A DNA stretch of 64,000 bases, from contig NZ_JBHZGI010000001.1 of assembly GCF_051900535.1 (NCBI RefSeq), forward strand, positions 434,001 to 498,000. Reading direction: 5' to 3'. The notes beneath the pieces were generated by a model. The model did not search any database, was not told where the DNA came from, and was given only the letters and a program-made list of their open reading frames with translations. The translations under genes and the position numbers were made by a program. The DNA is from Frateuria_A sp051900535 (GTDB lineage: Bacteria; Pseudomonadota; Gammaproteobacteria; Xanthomonadales; Rhodanobacteraceae). Within the stretch, counting starts at the first letter, position 1. Every line of letters starts with the position of its first letter. Below, in pieces: positions 1 through 12,011 of the stretch.

Positions 1-1307
1 TGCTTGATGCCGAGGGAGATGCGCTCGCGCTCCGGATCAACCGCCAGCACCACCGCCTCGATCTCGTCGCCCTTCTTGAAGTTGCGCACGAGATCCTCGC
101 CCGATGCCTGCCAGGAGATGTCCGACAGGTGGACCAGGCCATCGATGCCGCCGTCCAGGCCGATGAAGATGCCGAAGTCGGTGATCGACTTGATCTGGCC
201 GGACACCTTGTCGCCCTTCTTGTGCATGGCGGCGAAGGCTTCCCACGGGTTGGAGCGGGTCTGCTTGATGCCGAGCGAGATGCGGCGACGCTCTTCATCC
301 ACGTCCAGCACCATGACTTCGGTCTCGTCACCGACCTGCACGACCTTGGCCGGGTTGACGTTCTTGTTGGTCCAGTCCATCTCGGACACGTGGACCAGGC
401 CCTCGACGCCCGGCTCGATCTCGACGAAGCAACCGTAATCGGTGACGTTGGAGACCTTGCCGAAGATGCGGCTGCCGACCGGATAGCGACGCGAAATCGC
501 GACCCACGGATCGTCGCCCAGCTGCTTGAGGCCCAGCGACACGCGGTTGCGCTCGCGATCGTACTTGAGCACGCGCACGTCCAGCTCGTCGCCAACGTTG
601 ACAACTTCGGACGGATGACGCACGCGCTTCCAGGCCATATCGGTGATGTGCAGCAGGCCGTCGATGCCGCCCAGATCCACGAACGCGCCGTAGTCGGTCA
701 GATTCTTGACCGTACCCTTGACCACCGCGCCCTCGGTCAGGCGCTCCAGCAGCTTCTCGCGCTCCTCGGAGAACTCGGTCTCGACGACGGCGCGGCGGCT
801 GACGACCACGTTGTTGCGCTTGCGGTCCAGCTTGATGATCTTGAACTCGAGGTCTTTGCCCTCGAGGTACACCGGGTCACGGACCGGGCGCACGTCGACC
901 AGGGAGCCCGGCAGGAACGCGCGGACGTCCTTGATGTCGACGGTGAAGCCGCCCTTGACCTTGCCGGAAATCTTGCCGGTGATGGTCTCTTCCTTGTCGA
1001 AAGCCTGCTCGAGGTCGTCCCACACCATCGAACGCTTGGCCTTCTCACGGGAGAGCTTGGTCTCGCCGAAGCCGTCTTCCAGGGCGTCGAGGGCAACCTT
1101 CACCTCGTCGCCTACCTGCACTTCCAGCGTGCCCTCTTCGTCCTTGAACTGCTCGATCGGGACGATGCCTTCGCTCTTGAGGCCGGCGTTGATCACGACG
1201 ACGTCGTTGCGGATTTCCACAACGATGCCGGTGACGATGGCACCCGGCTTCAGCTTGGCGATGGCCTGCTGGCTCTGTTCAAACAGCTCGGCAAAACTTT
1301 CAGTCAT
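1..1307 (-). CDS. rpsA: 30S ribosomal protein S1 (3' end outside window)
   Basis: Encodes the S1 protein that helps the small ribosomal subunit bind mRNA. The first 435 residues lie in the window; the family is usually about 560 long, so the C-terminal S1 repeats are cut off by the window edge. The N-terminus reads MTESFAELFEQSQ and is followed by roughly five tandem S1/OB repeats of about 85 residues (near 20, 105, 190, 275 and 360). A GGA lies 8 nt before the ATG. It sits downstream of cmk on the same strand, the classical cmk-rpsA order. No stop codon is visible. Confidence 0.97.
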   Translation of the reverse strand, partial: MTESFAELFEQSQQAIAKLKPGAIVTGIVVEIRNDVVVINAGLKSEGIVPIEQFKDEEGTLEVQVGDEVKVALDALEDGFGETKLSREKAKRSMVWDDLEQAFDKEETITGKISGKVKGGFTVDIKDVRAFLPGSLVDVRPVRDPVYLEGKDLEFKIIKLDRKRNNVVVSRRAVVETEFSEEREKLLERLTEGAVVKGTVKNLTDYGAFVDLGGIDGLLHITDMAWKRVRHPSEVVNVGDELDVRVLKYDRERNRVSLGLKQLGDDPWVAISRRYPVGSRIFGKVSNVTDYGCFVEIEPGVEGLVHVSEMDWTNKNVNPAKVVQVGDETEVMVLDVDEERRRISLGIKQTRSNPWEAFAAMHKKGDKVSGQIKSITDFGIFIGLDGGIDGLVHLSDISWQASGEDLVRNFKKGDEIEAVVLAVDPERERISLGIK

Positions 1308-1448
1308 GTTGATTCCAGAAATGGGAAAAGGCCTAAAGCCCCTTGTGCGCGTCGTCGGAGCAATTGCGCACGGGCTAACCGGCCCACCGGTTGTGGGTGT
1401 CGCAGAAAACGCGCCCTGTGATGGACCGCCCTGTCGGCACCGTTGACC

Positions 1449-1470
1449 AAAACCCCCGCCGCGGCGGAGG
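1449..1470 (-). terminator. possible Rho-independent terminator after cmk
   Basis: On the minus strand a GC-rich self-complementary stretch (CCTCCG, CCGCGG, CGGGGG) is followed by TTTT. It lies 23 nt past the cmk stop and about 140 nt before rpsA. The T run is short, so termination may be partial, letting some cmk transcripts read into rpsA. Confidence 0.35.
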
Positions 1471-1492
1471 CGCCTAAAGCCGCGTGCAGCCT

Positions 1493-2176
1493 TTATCGGG
1501 GCTGCACGACGGCAAAAACTTTCGCGACGACGACTTCGATGGGCATGCCGGTGGTATCCACCAGAACCGCATCCTCGGCCGGGCGAAGCGGGGCGACCGT
1601 ACGCGACGCATCGCGTTCGTCGCGCGCCTCGATCTCGCGCTGAAGGGATGCAAGTGTAACGTTCAGTCCCTTTTCCTTCAACTGCTTATAGCGCCTTTTC
1701 GCCCGTTCGGCGGCGCTGGCGGTGAGGAAGACCTTGAAGGACGCGTCCGGGAAGATCACCGTGCCCATGTCGCGCCCGTCGGCGACCAGGCCCGGGCTCT
1801 TGCGAAAACCCAGCTGCAGGTCGACCAGGGCTTGCCGTACCGACGGGATCGAGGCAATCGCCGAGGCTGCCGCGCCCGCGGTTTCCGTGCGCAGTTCGTC
1901 GGTGGCGTCGTGTCCATTGACGATCACCCGCGTGTCACCGCCGTCGGCAGCCGCCTGGAAGCGGATCTTCGTGGTCTGGGCGCAGCGGGTCACCGCATCG
2001 GCGTCGGACAGGTCCAACCCTTCCGCTCCCGCCGCGTAGCCGACCGCCCGGTAGAGCGCGCCCGAGTCGAGCAGGCGCCAGCCCAGTTGCTCGGCGACCA
2101 GCCGGCTGATGGTGCCCTTGCCCGACCCGGACGGTCCGTCGATGGTGAGGACTGGGACCGGCTGCGTGCGGATCAT
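1493..2176 (-). CDS. cmk: cytidylate kinase
   Basis: Phosphorylates CMP and dCMP with ATP in nucleotide salvage. The 227-residue product matches the family length. It opens MIRTQPVPVLTIDGPSGSGKGT, with the Walker A loop GPSGSGKGT near residue 14, and carries the substrate motif LLDSGALYRAVGY and the DGRDMGTVIFPDA segment. The reading frame runs open far upstream, but the start at 2176 is supported by a GGGAG just before ATG and by homology beginning there. It lies upstream of rpsA on the same strand and is divergent from the acyl-CoA-binding protein gene. Confidence 0.96.
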   Translation of the reverse strand: MIRTQPVPVLTIDGPSGSGKGTISRLVAEQLGWRLLDSGALYRAVGYAAGAEGLDLSDADAVTRCAQTTKIRFQAAADGGDTRVIVNGHDATDELRTETAGAAASAIASIPSVRQALVDLQLGFRKSPGLVADGRDMGTVIFPDASFKVFLTASAAERAKRRYKQLKEKGLNVTLASLQREIEARDERDASRTVAPLRPAEDAVLVDTTGMPIEVVVAKVFAVVQPR

Positions 2177-2276
2177 GGGACTCCCGGGGATCTGCAAAAA
2201 CGCCATGGTAGCGCGTTGACCACCCCCGAGGCGCGTGCTATCTAGCCGCGCACCGCCGTTTGCAGCGCCCTCTGCC

Positions 2277-2534
2277 ATGACCGATCTTCGCCGCGAGTTC
2301 GAACAAGCCGCCGAGGACGTCAAGCGACTCGGCGCCCGGCCCGACAACGACACTTTGCTCAGGCTGTACGCTCTGTACAAGCAAGGCTCGCTGGGCGACA
2401 TCCAGGCCCATCCTCCCGGTTTTTTCGATTTCGTCGGCACGGCCAAGCACGAGGCGTGGGCACAGCTGTCCGGCATGCCGCAGGAAGAAGCGATGCGCCG
2501 CTACGTCGCGCTGGTGCGCCAGCTCCTCGCCTGA
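2277..2534 (+). CDS. acyl-CoA-binding protein
   Basis: An 85-residue member of the ACBP family, a small cytosolic four-helix protein that binds long-chain acyl-CoA esters. The family pattern is clear: LYALYKQGSLGD, PGFFDFVGTAKHEAW and AMRRYVALV align with the canonical YxLYKQ, PG..D...AKW.AW and AM..Y signatures. The start at MTDLRREFEQ gives the usual size. It precedes fadH on the same strand (185 nt gap), so a lipid role fits the context. ACBPs are universal in eukaryotes and patchy in bacteria. Confidence 0.93.
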   Translation: MTDLRREFEQAAEDVKRLGARPDNDTLLRLYALYKQGSLGDIQAHPPGFFDFVGTAKHEAWAQLSGMPQEEAMRRYVALVRQLLA

Positions 2535-2688
2535 GCCTGTCACCGATCCGGAAGATCCCTGGTCGAATCGACATTTCGCCCAACCCCATTTCCAGCCTCA
2601 CCCTCCGGGGTGCGCAACGGTGCCGAAACCTTCCCTGATTCCTTAAGTGCAGCGTAAGGCGACTTGCTTTCATCACGCCCACCCGGCA

Positions 2689-2710
2689 CATTCATACGAT
2701 CGTTTGAATG
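2689..2710. promoter_or_regulatory. palindromic operator candidate at the fadH start (PsrA-like)
   Basis: A 22-bp inverted repeat with half-sites CATTCAtACGA and TCGTtTGAATG; ten of eleven positions pair. The core CATAC-GATC-GTTTG is one base from the C/GAAAC-N4-GTTTG/C motif known for the TetR-family fatty-acid regulator PsrA. It covers the upstream in-frame ATG at 2708 and ends 9 nt before the preferred fadH ATG at 2720. The palindrome is seen directly; the regulator is inferred, and none is encoded in this window. Confidence 0.7.
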
Positions 2711-2719
2711 GACGCCGGC

Positions 2720-4732
2720 ATGCATTACCCGCACCTGTTCGCCCCCTTGGACCTGGGCCATGTCACCCTGCCCAACCGCATCCTGATGGGCTCGATGCAT
2801 ACGGGGCTGGAGGATCGCGCGGCGGACTACGACAAGCTGGCGGCCTATTTCGCCGAGCGTGCGCGGGGCGGCGTGGCCCTGATGGTGACCGGCGGTATCG
2901 CGCCCAGTATCGAGGGCTGGCTCAAACCGTTCGGCGGACGCCTGTCGATGCCGTGGCACGTGGCGCGACATTGCAAGCTAACCCGGGCAGTGCACGCCGA
3001 GGGCGGACGCATCTGCCTGCAGATCCTGCATGCGGGCAGGTACGGCTATCACCCGCTATCGGTAGCGCCCTCGAAGATCAAGTCGCCGATCACGCCGTTC
3101 ACGCCACGCGCCCTGTCCGCCCGCGGCGTCGAGCGCACCATCGACGATTTCGTGCGCTGCGCGCGGCTCGCCCGCGAAGCCGGCTACGACGGCGTCGAGG
3201 TGATGGGCTCGGAGGGCTACCTGATCAACCAGTTCCTGGCCGCGCGCACCAACCAGCGAGAGGATGCCTGGGGCGGCGACGTCACCCGGCGCATGCGCTT
3301 TCCGGTCGAGATCGTGCGGCGCACGCGCGAGGCGGTCGGGCGCGACTTCATCATCATTTACCGACTGTCCATGCTGGAACTGGTCGAGGGCGGCCAATCC
3401 TGGGACGAGATCGTGATGCTGGCCAAGGCCATCGAGGCGGCAGGCGCCAGCATCATCAACACCGGCATCGGCTGGCACGAGGCGCGCGTGCCGACGATCG
3501 TCACTTCGGTGCCGCGTGCAGCCTTCGCCTGGGTCACCCAGCGGCTCAAACGCGAGGTTGGCCTTCCGCTGGTGGCCACCAATCGCATCAACATGCCCGA
3601 GGTGGCCGAGCGCGTGCTGGTCACGGGCGAAGCGGACATGGTCTCGATGGCCCGCCCGCTTCTGGCTGACCCGAACTGGGCGGCCAAGGCGCGTTCCGGC
3701 CGCAGCGCGGCCATCAATACCTGCATCGCCTGCAACCAGGCCTGCCTGGACCATGTATTCCAGAACAAGCGCGCCAGTTGCCTGGTCAATCCGCGTGCAT
3801 GCCACGAGACGGAACTCGTCGTCGGGCTGGCGCCCCACCTGAAGCGCATCGCCGTGGTGGGTGCGGGCCCGGCGGGATTGGCCTGCGCGACAACGTTGGC
3901 CGAACGCGGCCATGCGGTGACACTGTTCGAGCAGGCGGCCGACATCGGCGGCCAGTTCAACTACGCCAAGCGCATTCCTGGCAAGGAAGAGTTCCACGAG
4001 ACGCTGCGCTATTACCGCCGCCGCATGGCGGAACTTGGCGTGCATGTGCAGTTGGGTTGTCGGGCGGACGTGGAGGCGCTGCGCGGCTTCGACGAAATCG
4101 TGGTGGCGACAGGCGTACTGCCTCGGAAGGTGCATTTCCCAGGAAGCGACGATCCACGCGTGCTGGGTTACCTGGACGTACTCGCGCACGATCACCCCGT
4201 CGGTTCGCGCGTCGCGATCGTCGGCGCTGGCGGGATCGGCTTCGACGTGGCCGAATTTCTGACCGAGCAACCGCCCTCCCCAACGCTGGATCCGGTCCGG
4301 TGGGCGAAGGCCTGGGGCGTGGATCGCACGCTCACCGCCCGCGGCGGCCTGGCGCCCCCCTCGCCCGAGCCGCCCGCTCGGCAGGTCTGGCTGTTGCAGC
4401 GAAGCGAAGGCCGCCTGGGCGCCCGCCTCAACAAAACCACCGGCTGGGTGCATCGGGCCACGCTCAAAGCCCATCAGGTGCGCATGCTGGGCAGCGTGCA
4501 GTACCAGCGCTTCGACGACGAAGGGCTGCATATCCTGCTCGACGGGCAACCGCAAGTCCTGCCGGTCGACCACGTGGTGATCTGCGCCGGCCAGGAGCCG
4601 GCCCGAGGCCTGGCCGATGTTCTGATCCAGGCTGGCTTGACGCCGCACGTCATCGGCGGCGCCGACGTGGCTGCCGAACTCGATGCCAAGCGGGCGATTG
4701 CGCAAGGCACTCGACTGGCGGCGATGCTGTAA
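2720..4732 (+). CDS. fadH: NADPH-dependent 2,4-dienoyl-CoA reductase
   Basis: Reduces 2,4-dienoyl-CoA intermediates so that unsaturated fatty acids can pass through beta-oxidation. The 670-residue product matches E. coli FadH (672) along its whole length. It has an N-terminal old-yellow-enzyme barrel (HYPHLFAPLDLG, then YDGVEVMGSEGYLINQF), 4Fe-4S cysteines in CIACNQACLD and CLVNPRACHE, and an FAD/NADPH region opening VVGAGPAGLACAT near residue 378. An in-frame ATG at 2708 would add four residues, but homology begins at MHYPHLF (2720) and only that ATG has a nearby GGA. A palindromic operator overlaps the start region. Confidence 0.96.
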   Translation: MHYPHLFAPLDLGHVTLPNRILMGSMHTGLEDRAADYDKLAAYFAERARGGVALMVTGGIAPSIEGWLKPFGGRLSMPWHVARHCKLTRAVHAEGGRICLQILHAGRYGYHPLSVAPSKIKSPITPFTPRALSARGVERTIDDFVRCARLAREAGYDGVEVMGSEGYLINQFLAARTNQREDAWGGDVTRRMRFPVEIVRRTREAVGRDFIIIYRLSMLELVEGGQSWDEIVMLAKAIEAAGASIINTGIGWHEARVPTIVTSVPRAAFAWVTQRLKREVGLPLVATNRINMPEVAERVLVTGEADMVSMARPLLADPNWAAKARSGRSAAINTCIACNQACLDHVFQNKRASCLVNPRACHETELVVGLAPHLKRIAVVGAGPAGLACATTLAERGHAVTLFEQAADIGGQFNYAKRIPGKEEFHETLRYYRRRMAELGVHVQLGCRADVEALRGFDEIVVATGVLPRKVHFPGSDDPRVLGYLDVLAHDHPVGSRVAIVGAGGIGFDVAEFLTEQPPSPTLDPVRWAKAWGVDRTLTARGGLAPPSPEPPARQVWLLQRSEGRLGARLNKTTGWVHRATLKAHQVRMLGSVQYQRFDDEGLHILLDGQPQVLPVDHVVICAGQEPARGLADVLIQAGLTPHVIGGADVAAELDAKRAIAQGTRLAAML

Positions 4733-5054
4733 AAGCGGCCAACAGCGCCTTTCTGCAGGCTAGCGCAGCACCCACCATCCGCAAGCGGCCTCCTGCGAGG
4801 CAGGCAGACATCGTAGGCAAGGGAGGTTCCGCGAGGAATTTCGCAGGACACCAGAAAAAGAAAGCGCTCCGCGAACGACGCGTCGGTAGCGGCTCTGGGG
4901 GAGGAGGCCGGTACCGCGGGGATAGCGTCGCTGCGGAGCGAGGGTCACCGCCACCTGGGGGGAGGGGGAAGGTGGCGGGACGAGGCAAACGATACCCTCG
5001 TCACAAACGCCCTTCCAATATATATTTGCAGCCCTATTTATTCGTAAATCGACT
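4733..5054. other. 322-bp gene-free stretch before the LysR gene
   Basis: No convincing gene is visible. Most of it is G/A-rich, low-complexity sequence. The last 45 bp turn AT-rich (around 5018-5049), unlike anything else nearby, and this part probably holds the LysR promoter and an inverted repeat described separately. Confidence 0.6.
5036..5049. promoter_or_regulatory. short palindrome before the LysR start
   Basis: ATTTA-ttcg-TAAAT is a perfect 5-bp inverted repeat with a 4-nt centre, ending 5 nt before the ATG of the LysR gene in a small AT-rich island. LysR regulators often bind such AT-rich dyads to repress their own gene. No Shine-Dalgarno sequence fits between it and the start codon. 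Confidence 0.4.
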
Positions 5055-5963
5055 ATGTTCGACTTCCGCCAGCTCCGCTATTTCGTCGCCGTGGCCGAGG
5101 AGCTGAGCTTCACCCGGGCCGCCCAGCGCCTGCACATTTCCCAACCGCCGCTGTCGCAGCAGATCCAGGCCCTGGAGCAGGATCTGGGTACGCGCCTGTT
5201 CGATCGCGACAAGCGCAACGTGGCGCTGACCGAGCCCGGGCGCATCTTGCTGGAGCAGGCGCGGCAGATCCTCATCCAGGCCGAGCAGGCGCGTGCCCAC
5301 GTCAGCGATGCGGCGGCCGGCTTCAGCGGCGTGCTGCGCCTGGCCTACACGATCTCGGTCACCTTCCATCGCGCGTTGCCGCAGACCCTGCTGCGCTTTC
5401 GCCAGCACGTGCCGAAGGTGCGGATGCAGTTGCAGGAGATGTACAGCGAACCGCAGTTCACCGCGCTGCGCGCCGGCCAGATCGACGTGGGTTTCGTGCG
5501 CGACGAGCCCCGCCACGAGTCCGATGCCCGTACGCTGCGGATCGACGTGATCGACTACGAAGCGCTGGTGTTGGCCGTGCCCAGCGGCCACCCGCTGTCC
5601 AGACACGACAGCGTGCAGTTCGGCGCGCTGTCGAACGAGGTCTTCGTCAGCCAGCCGCGTGAGCTTGCCGCGACCCTGTATGACCGGCTGGTACAGCTGG
5701 CGGGCAAGGCGGGCTTTCATCCACTGATCGGCCAGCAGGCGCAGCAGATCAATGGCCTGCTGGCCCTGGTCGCGGCGGGCATCGGGCTCGCGCTGGTTCC
5801 GGCCAGCATGCGGGCGGTGCAGCTGGGCGGCGTCAGCTACGTCTCGCTCGAGGATCCGGACGCCTACCTGCTGCTGGCGGTCGCCAGTCGCAGGGACAAC
5901 CCGTCCCCGGTGCTGGCCAAGTTCCTGCAGATCGTCAAGGGCGTCGAAGATGTGGACTTGTGA
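5055..5963 (+). CDS. LysR-family transcriptional regulator
   Basis: A 302-residue LysR-type regulator. The winged helix-turn-helix is at residues 1-60 (RQLRYFVAVAEELSFTRAAQ, then HISQPPLSQQIQALE), joined to a periplasmic-binding-protein-like effector domain from about 90 to 295. The N-terminus most resembles the BenM/CatM/AlsR group, which respond to small organic acids, but the effector cannot be told from sequence. It follows fadH on the same strand at 322 nt and is probably transcribed alone. No Shine-Dalgarno is evident before ATG. The target genes are unknown. Confidence 0.93.
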   Translation: MFDFRQLRYFVAVAEELSFTRAAQRLHISQPPLSQQIQALEQDLGTRLFDRDKRNVALTEPGRILLEQARQILIQAEQARAHVSDAAAGFSGVLRLAYTISVTFHRALPQTLLRFRQHVPKVRMQLQEMYSEPQFTALRAGQIDVGFVRDEPRHESDARTLRIDVIDYEALVLAVPSGHPLSRHDSVQFGALSNEVFVSQPRELAATLYDRLVQLAGKAGFHPLIGQQAQQINGLLALVAAGIGLALVPASMRAVQLGGVSYVSLEDPDAYLLLAVASRRDNPSPVLAKFLQIVKGVEDVDL

Positions 5964-6026
5964 GCGCCAATGGAACCGGATAAACTTGGCGGCTTGAATT
6001 TCCCGATCTGTTTCCAGGAGCCTGCC

Positions 6027-6152
6027 GTGAAGGTGCTTTCCTCTTTGAAGTCCGCCAAGCAGCGGCACCGTGACTGCAAGGTCGTGCGCCGTCGCGGCAA
6101 GGTCTTCGTGATCTGCAAGAGCAACCCGCGTTTCAAGGCGCGCCAGCGCTAA
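6027..6152 (+). CDS. rpmJ: 50S ribosomal protein L36, zinc-free form
   Basis: A 41-residue L36 reading MKVLSSLKSAKQRH from a GTG start, preceded by AGGAG. It ends ICKSNPRFKARQR. Standard L36 binds zinc through three Cys and one His; here the first cysteine pair is not present (HRDC instead of CxxC), so this is the C-minus type, like E. coli YkgO. This form is the one usually found in Xanthomonads. It is followed by a strong terminator. Confidence 0.93.
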   Translation: MKVLSSLKSAKQRHRDCKVVRRRGKVFVICKSNPRFKARQR

Positions 6153-6169
6153 GCCGCCCGGGTTGGACG

Positions 6170-6197
6170 AAAAAGGCCGCTCGATGCGGCCTTTTTT
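6170..6197. terminator. bidirectional Rho-independent terminator between rpmJ and greA
   Basis: AAAAAGGCCGC and GCGGCCTTTTT flank a 5-nt loop. The stem is perfect and there is a T run on both strands, so it can end rpmJ transcription from the left and greA transcription from the right, as expected between convergent genes. Confidence 0.9.
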
Positions 6198-6238
6198 GTT
6201 GCCTGCGTGTCCGATTCAACCTATCGGACCAGCGCGGG

Positions 6239-6262
6239 CAAGGTGGGTAAAGCCCACCCTGC
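6239..6262. repeat. short GGTGGG/CCCACC intergenic repeat copy
   Basis: AAGGTGGGTAA followed by AGCCCACCCTG forms a short hairpin between rpmJ and greA. Related units occur at 21048-21102, 47257-47274 and, degenerate, near 60557-60586. All are in gaps between genes. Confidence 0.55.
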
Positions 6263-6273
6263 CTCCACGATTG

Positions 6274-6746
6274 TTACTCGTAGCGCACGCCGGTGATCTC
6301 GTAGTGCTTGACGCCGTTGGGCGCCCTGAACTCGAAGCTGTCGCCTTCGCTCTTGCCGATCAGCGCACGGGCGATCGGCGAGGACACCGCGATCAGCCGC
6401 TGTTTGATGTCCGCTTCCAGGTCGCCCACGATCTGGTAGGTCACCGGCTCGCCGGAGTCCTCGTCCTCCAGATCGACGGTCGCACCGAACACCACCTTGC
6501 TGCCGGCGCCCAGCCTGGACACGTCGATGACGTCGGCAGTCGACAGTGCGGCCTCCAGTTCGCCTATCCTTCCCTCGACGAAACTCTGCTGTTCGCGTGC
6601 AGCGTGGTACTCGGCGTTTTCCTTCAGGTCGCCGTGGGCGCGGGCCTCGGCGATCGCCGCGATGATCCGCGGGCGCTCGACCGACTTGAGGCGGTCCAGC
6701 TCGCCACGCAGGCGCTCCGAACCGGCCTTGGTCATGGGGGCGCGAC

Positions 6747-6750
<4 letters not shown>
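6274..6750 (-). CDS. greA: transcription elongation factor GreA
   Basis: Rescues backtracked RNA polymerase by stimulating transcript cleavage. The 158-residue protein has the N-terminal coiled-coil (ERPRIIAAIAEARAHGDLKENAEYHAAREQQ) with the acidic tip residues, and the C-terminal FKBP-like domain (SPIARALIGKSEGD). The start MSRAPMTKAGSERL matches E. coli GreA, which also has five residues before the second Met. Its ATG overlaps the carB stop as ATGA, so it is translationally coupled to carB. Confidence 0.97.
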
Positions 6751-9973
<3,223 letters not shown>

Positions 9974-9974
<1 letters not shown>

Positions 9975-11101
9975 TAGCGGGCCTCCTGCATGAGCTGCGC
10001 GAAGCGCGCAAAGAGATAGCCGACGTCATGCGGCCCGGGCGCCGCTTCGGGGTGGCCTTGGAAGCAGAACGCCGGGCGGTCGGTTAGCGCGAAGCCCTGC
10101 AGCGAGCCGTCGAACAACGAGGTGTGGGTGACGCGTACGTTGGCCGGCAGCGTCGCCGGGTCCACCGCGAAACCGTGGTTCTGGCTGGTGATCAGCACGC
10201 GACCGTCGTCATGGTCCTTCACCGGATGGTTGGCGCCATGGTGGCCGAACTTCATCTTGATGGTCTTCGCGCCCAGCGCCAGGCCCATCAACTGATGGCC
10301 CAGGCAGATGCCGAACAGCGGAATCTTCGCCTCCAGGAAAGCCTTCGTCGCCGCGATGGCGTAGTCACAGGCGGCCGGGTCGCCCGGACCGTTGGACAGG
10401 AACACGCCATCGGGCTTCATCGCCAGCACCTCGGCGGCGGGCGTCTGCGCCGGAACCACCGTGATGTCGCAGCCGTGGCTGGCCAGCAGCCGCAGGATGT
10501 TGAGCTTGGTGCCGTAGTCGTAGGCGACGACCTTGTAACGGGCATCTGGCTCGGTGAACGCCGCGCGGTCGAGGTCGTACACGCCCTCGGTCCAGCGGTA
10601 GGACTCGCGCACGCTGACCACCTTGGCCAGGTCCATGCCGTTCAGGCCCGGGAAGGCGCGTGCCTTTTCCAGCGCGGTCTCGGCGTCGGCGCCTTCGCCG
10701 GCCAGGATGCAGCCGTTCAGCGCGCCCTTGTCGCGCAGGATGCGGGTCAGGCGACGCGTATCGATGCCGGCGATCGCCACGATGTTCTGGCGCGCCAGGT
10801 AGTCGGGCAGGCTTTCGGTGCTGCGCCAGTTGCTCGGCCGACGCGGCACATCACGCACGATCAGGCCGGCGGCCTGCACGCGGGTGGACTCGGCATCGGC
10901 GGGATTCACGCCGGTGTTGCCGACATGCGGATACGTGAGAGTGACGATCTGGCGGGCGTAGGAAGGATCGGTGAGGATCTCCTGATAGCCCGTCATCGCC
11001 GTATTGAAAACCACCTCGCCGACGGTTTCGCCAGTCGCGCCCACGGCGTGGCCGTGGAACACGCTGCCATCTTCGAGGGCAAGCAGAGCGGGAATGGGCA
11101 T
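9974..11101 (-). CDS. carA: carbamoyl-phosphate synthase small subunit
   Basis: Glutaminase subunit that supplies ammonia to CarB. The 375-residue protein has the N-terminal CPSase domain (LALEDGSVFHGHAVGATGE) and a class-I glutamine amidotransferase domain with the nucleophile in FGICLGHQLMG and the His/Glu pair in QGHPEAAPGPHD. The frame stays open for another 260 nt upstream, but the family starts at MPIPALLALEDG, which sets the start at 11101. The 211-bp gap upstream is shared with the divergent oxygenase gene. Confidence 0.97.
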
Positions 11102-11312
11102 GGGGGCCGCCTTTAGGTGCAGCAAAGTCCGCAAGCCGCTGCAAGCAGGCTTGTGGACCTTGGGTCGGAAGAAGTCTCGGGCGGGACGCAATGATAGGAG
11201 GGACGGGCGATTCTGTCCACCGCGTGGCGCGTGAACAACGCCTCTACCCGGGGGCCTCTGTGCGTGGTCGACGCGCGCTAAACTGGCTGGCATCCGGTCC
11301 ACGAAGCAGTCC

Positions 11313-12008
11313 ATGAAAGCCACCGTCCTGCTCGATCCCGCCCGCCTAGATCGTCCCGACACCGACGTGCGGCAGGATCCGTTCCCCTTCCTGATCGCCC
11401 ACGGCCAGTTGCCGGATGATGCGCGGAACGACCTGGAGCGCGACTTCCCACGCTACACCAGCGCGGGATTCTTTCCCTACGACCCGGTCGATTGTGGCCC
11501 GTCGATAAACGCGCTGGTGACCGACCTGACGGCACCGGCCTTCGCCAGCGCGATCGGCGAACGGCTGGGCATCGCGGACCTTGCCCAGTACCCGACGCTG
11601 GTGACGCTGTGCCGCCATCTCAACAAGCGCCACGGCACCATCCACACCGACAGCAAGTCCAAGGTCGCCACCGCCCTGCTCTATCTGAATCACCAGTGGC
11701 CGGACACGAGCGAGGGCTGCCTGCGCTTCCTTCGCCGCATCGACGATATCGACGATCTGGTTGCACCGGAATTGACGCCGCTGTACGGCGAGTTCGCAGT
11801 ATTCAAGCGTTGCGACAATTCTTTCCACGGCCACCTTCCCTTCGAGGGCGAGCGCCGGGTCATCCAGGTCGCCTGGCTGACCAGCGAGGAAGAAAAGCTG
11901 CGCAAGACACGACGCGGCAAGTTCTCGCGCGGATTCAAGAAACTGGTCGGCGCACTGGATCGCCGCTTCGGTGCGCGACGCGCCCGCAACGCCGCGCACC
12001 GGGACTGA
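11313..12008 (+). CDS. 2OG-Fe(II) oxygenase, prolyl-4-hydroxylase-like
   Basis: A 231-residue protein of the Fe(II)/2-oxoglutarate oxygenase superfamily. The iron ligands appear as H111-x-D113 (TIHTDSKSK) and a distal His at 172 or 174 (NSFHGHLPF), followed by an Arg (GERRVIQVAW) suited to bind 2-oxoglutarate. The C-terminus is Arg/Lys-rich. The substrate is unknown; relatives are found in polysaccharide clusters or as stand-alone genes. It is divergent from carA and its end nearly meets that of the convergent exchanger gene (3 nt apart). Confidence 0.75.
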   Translation: MKATVLLDPARLDRPDTDVRQDPFPFLIAHGQLPDDARNDLERDFPRYTSAGFFPYDPVDCGPSINALVTDLTAPAFASAIGERLGIADLAQYPTLVTLCRHLNKRHGTIHTDSKSKVATALLYLNHQWPDTSEGCLRFLRRIDDIDDLVAPELTPLYGEFAVFKRCDNSFHGHLPFEGERRVIQVAWLTSEEEKLRKTRRGKFSRGFKKLVGALDRRFGARRARNAAHRD

Positions 12009-12011
12009 CCG

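Noticed and set aside
2708..2719. Upstream ATG for fadH
   Set aside because: Adds MDAG before the family start, lies inside the palindromic operator and has no Shine-Dalgarno sequence.
11102..11312. Attenuator or leader-peptide control of carAB
   Set aside because: One modest hairpin is visible, but no leader peptide, T run or pyrimidine-rich signal supports it.
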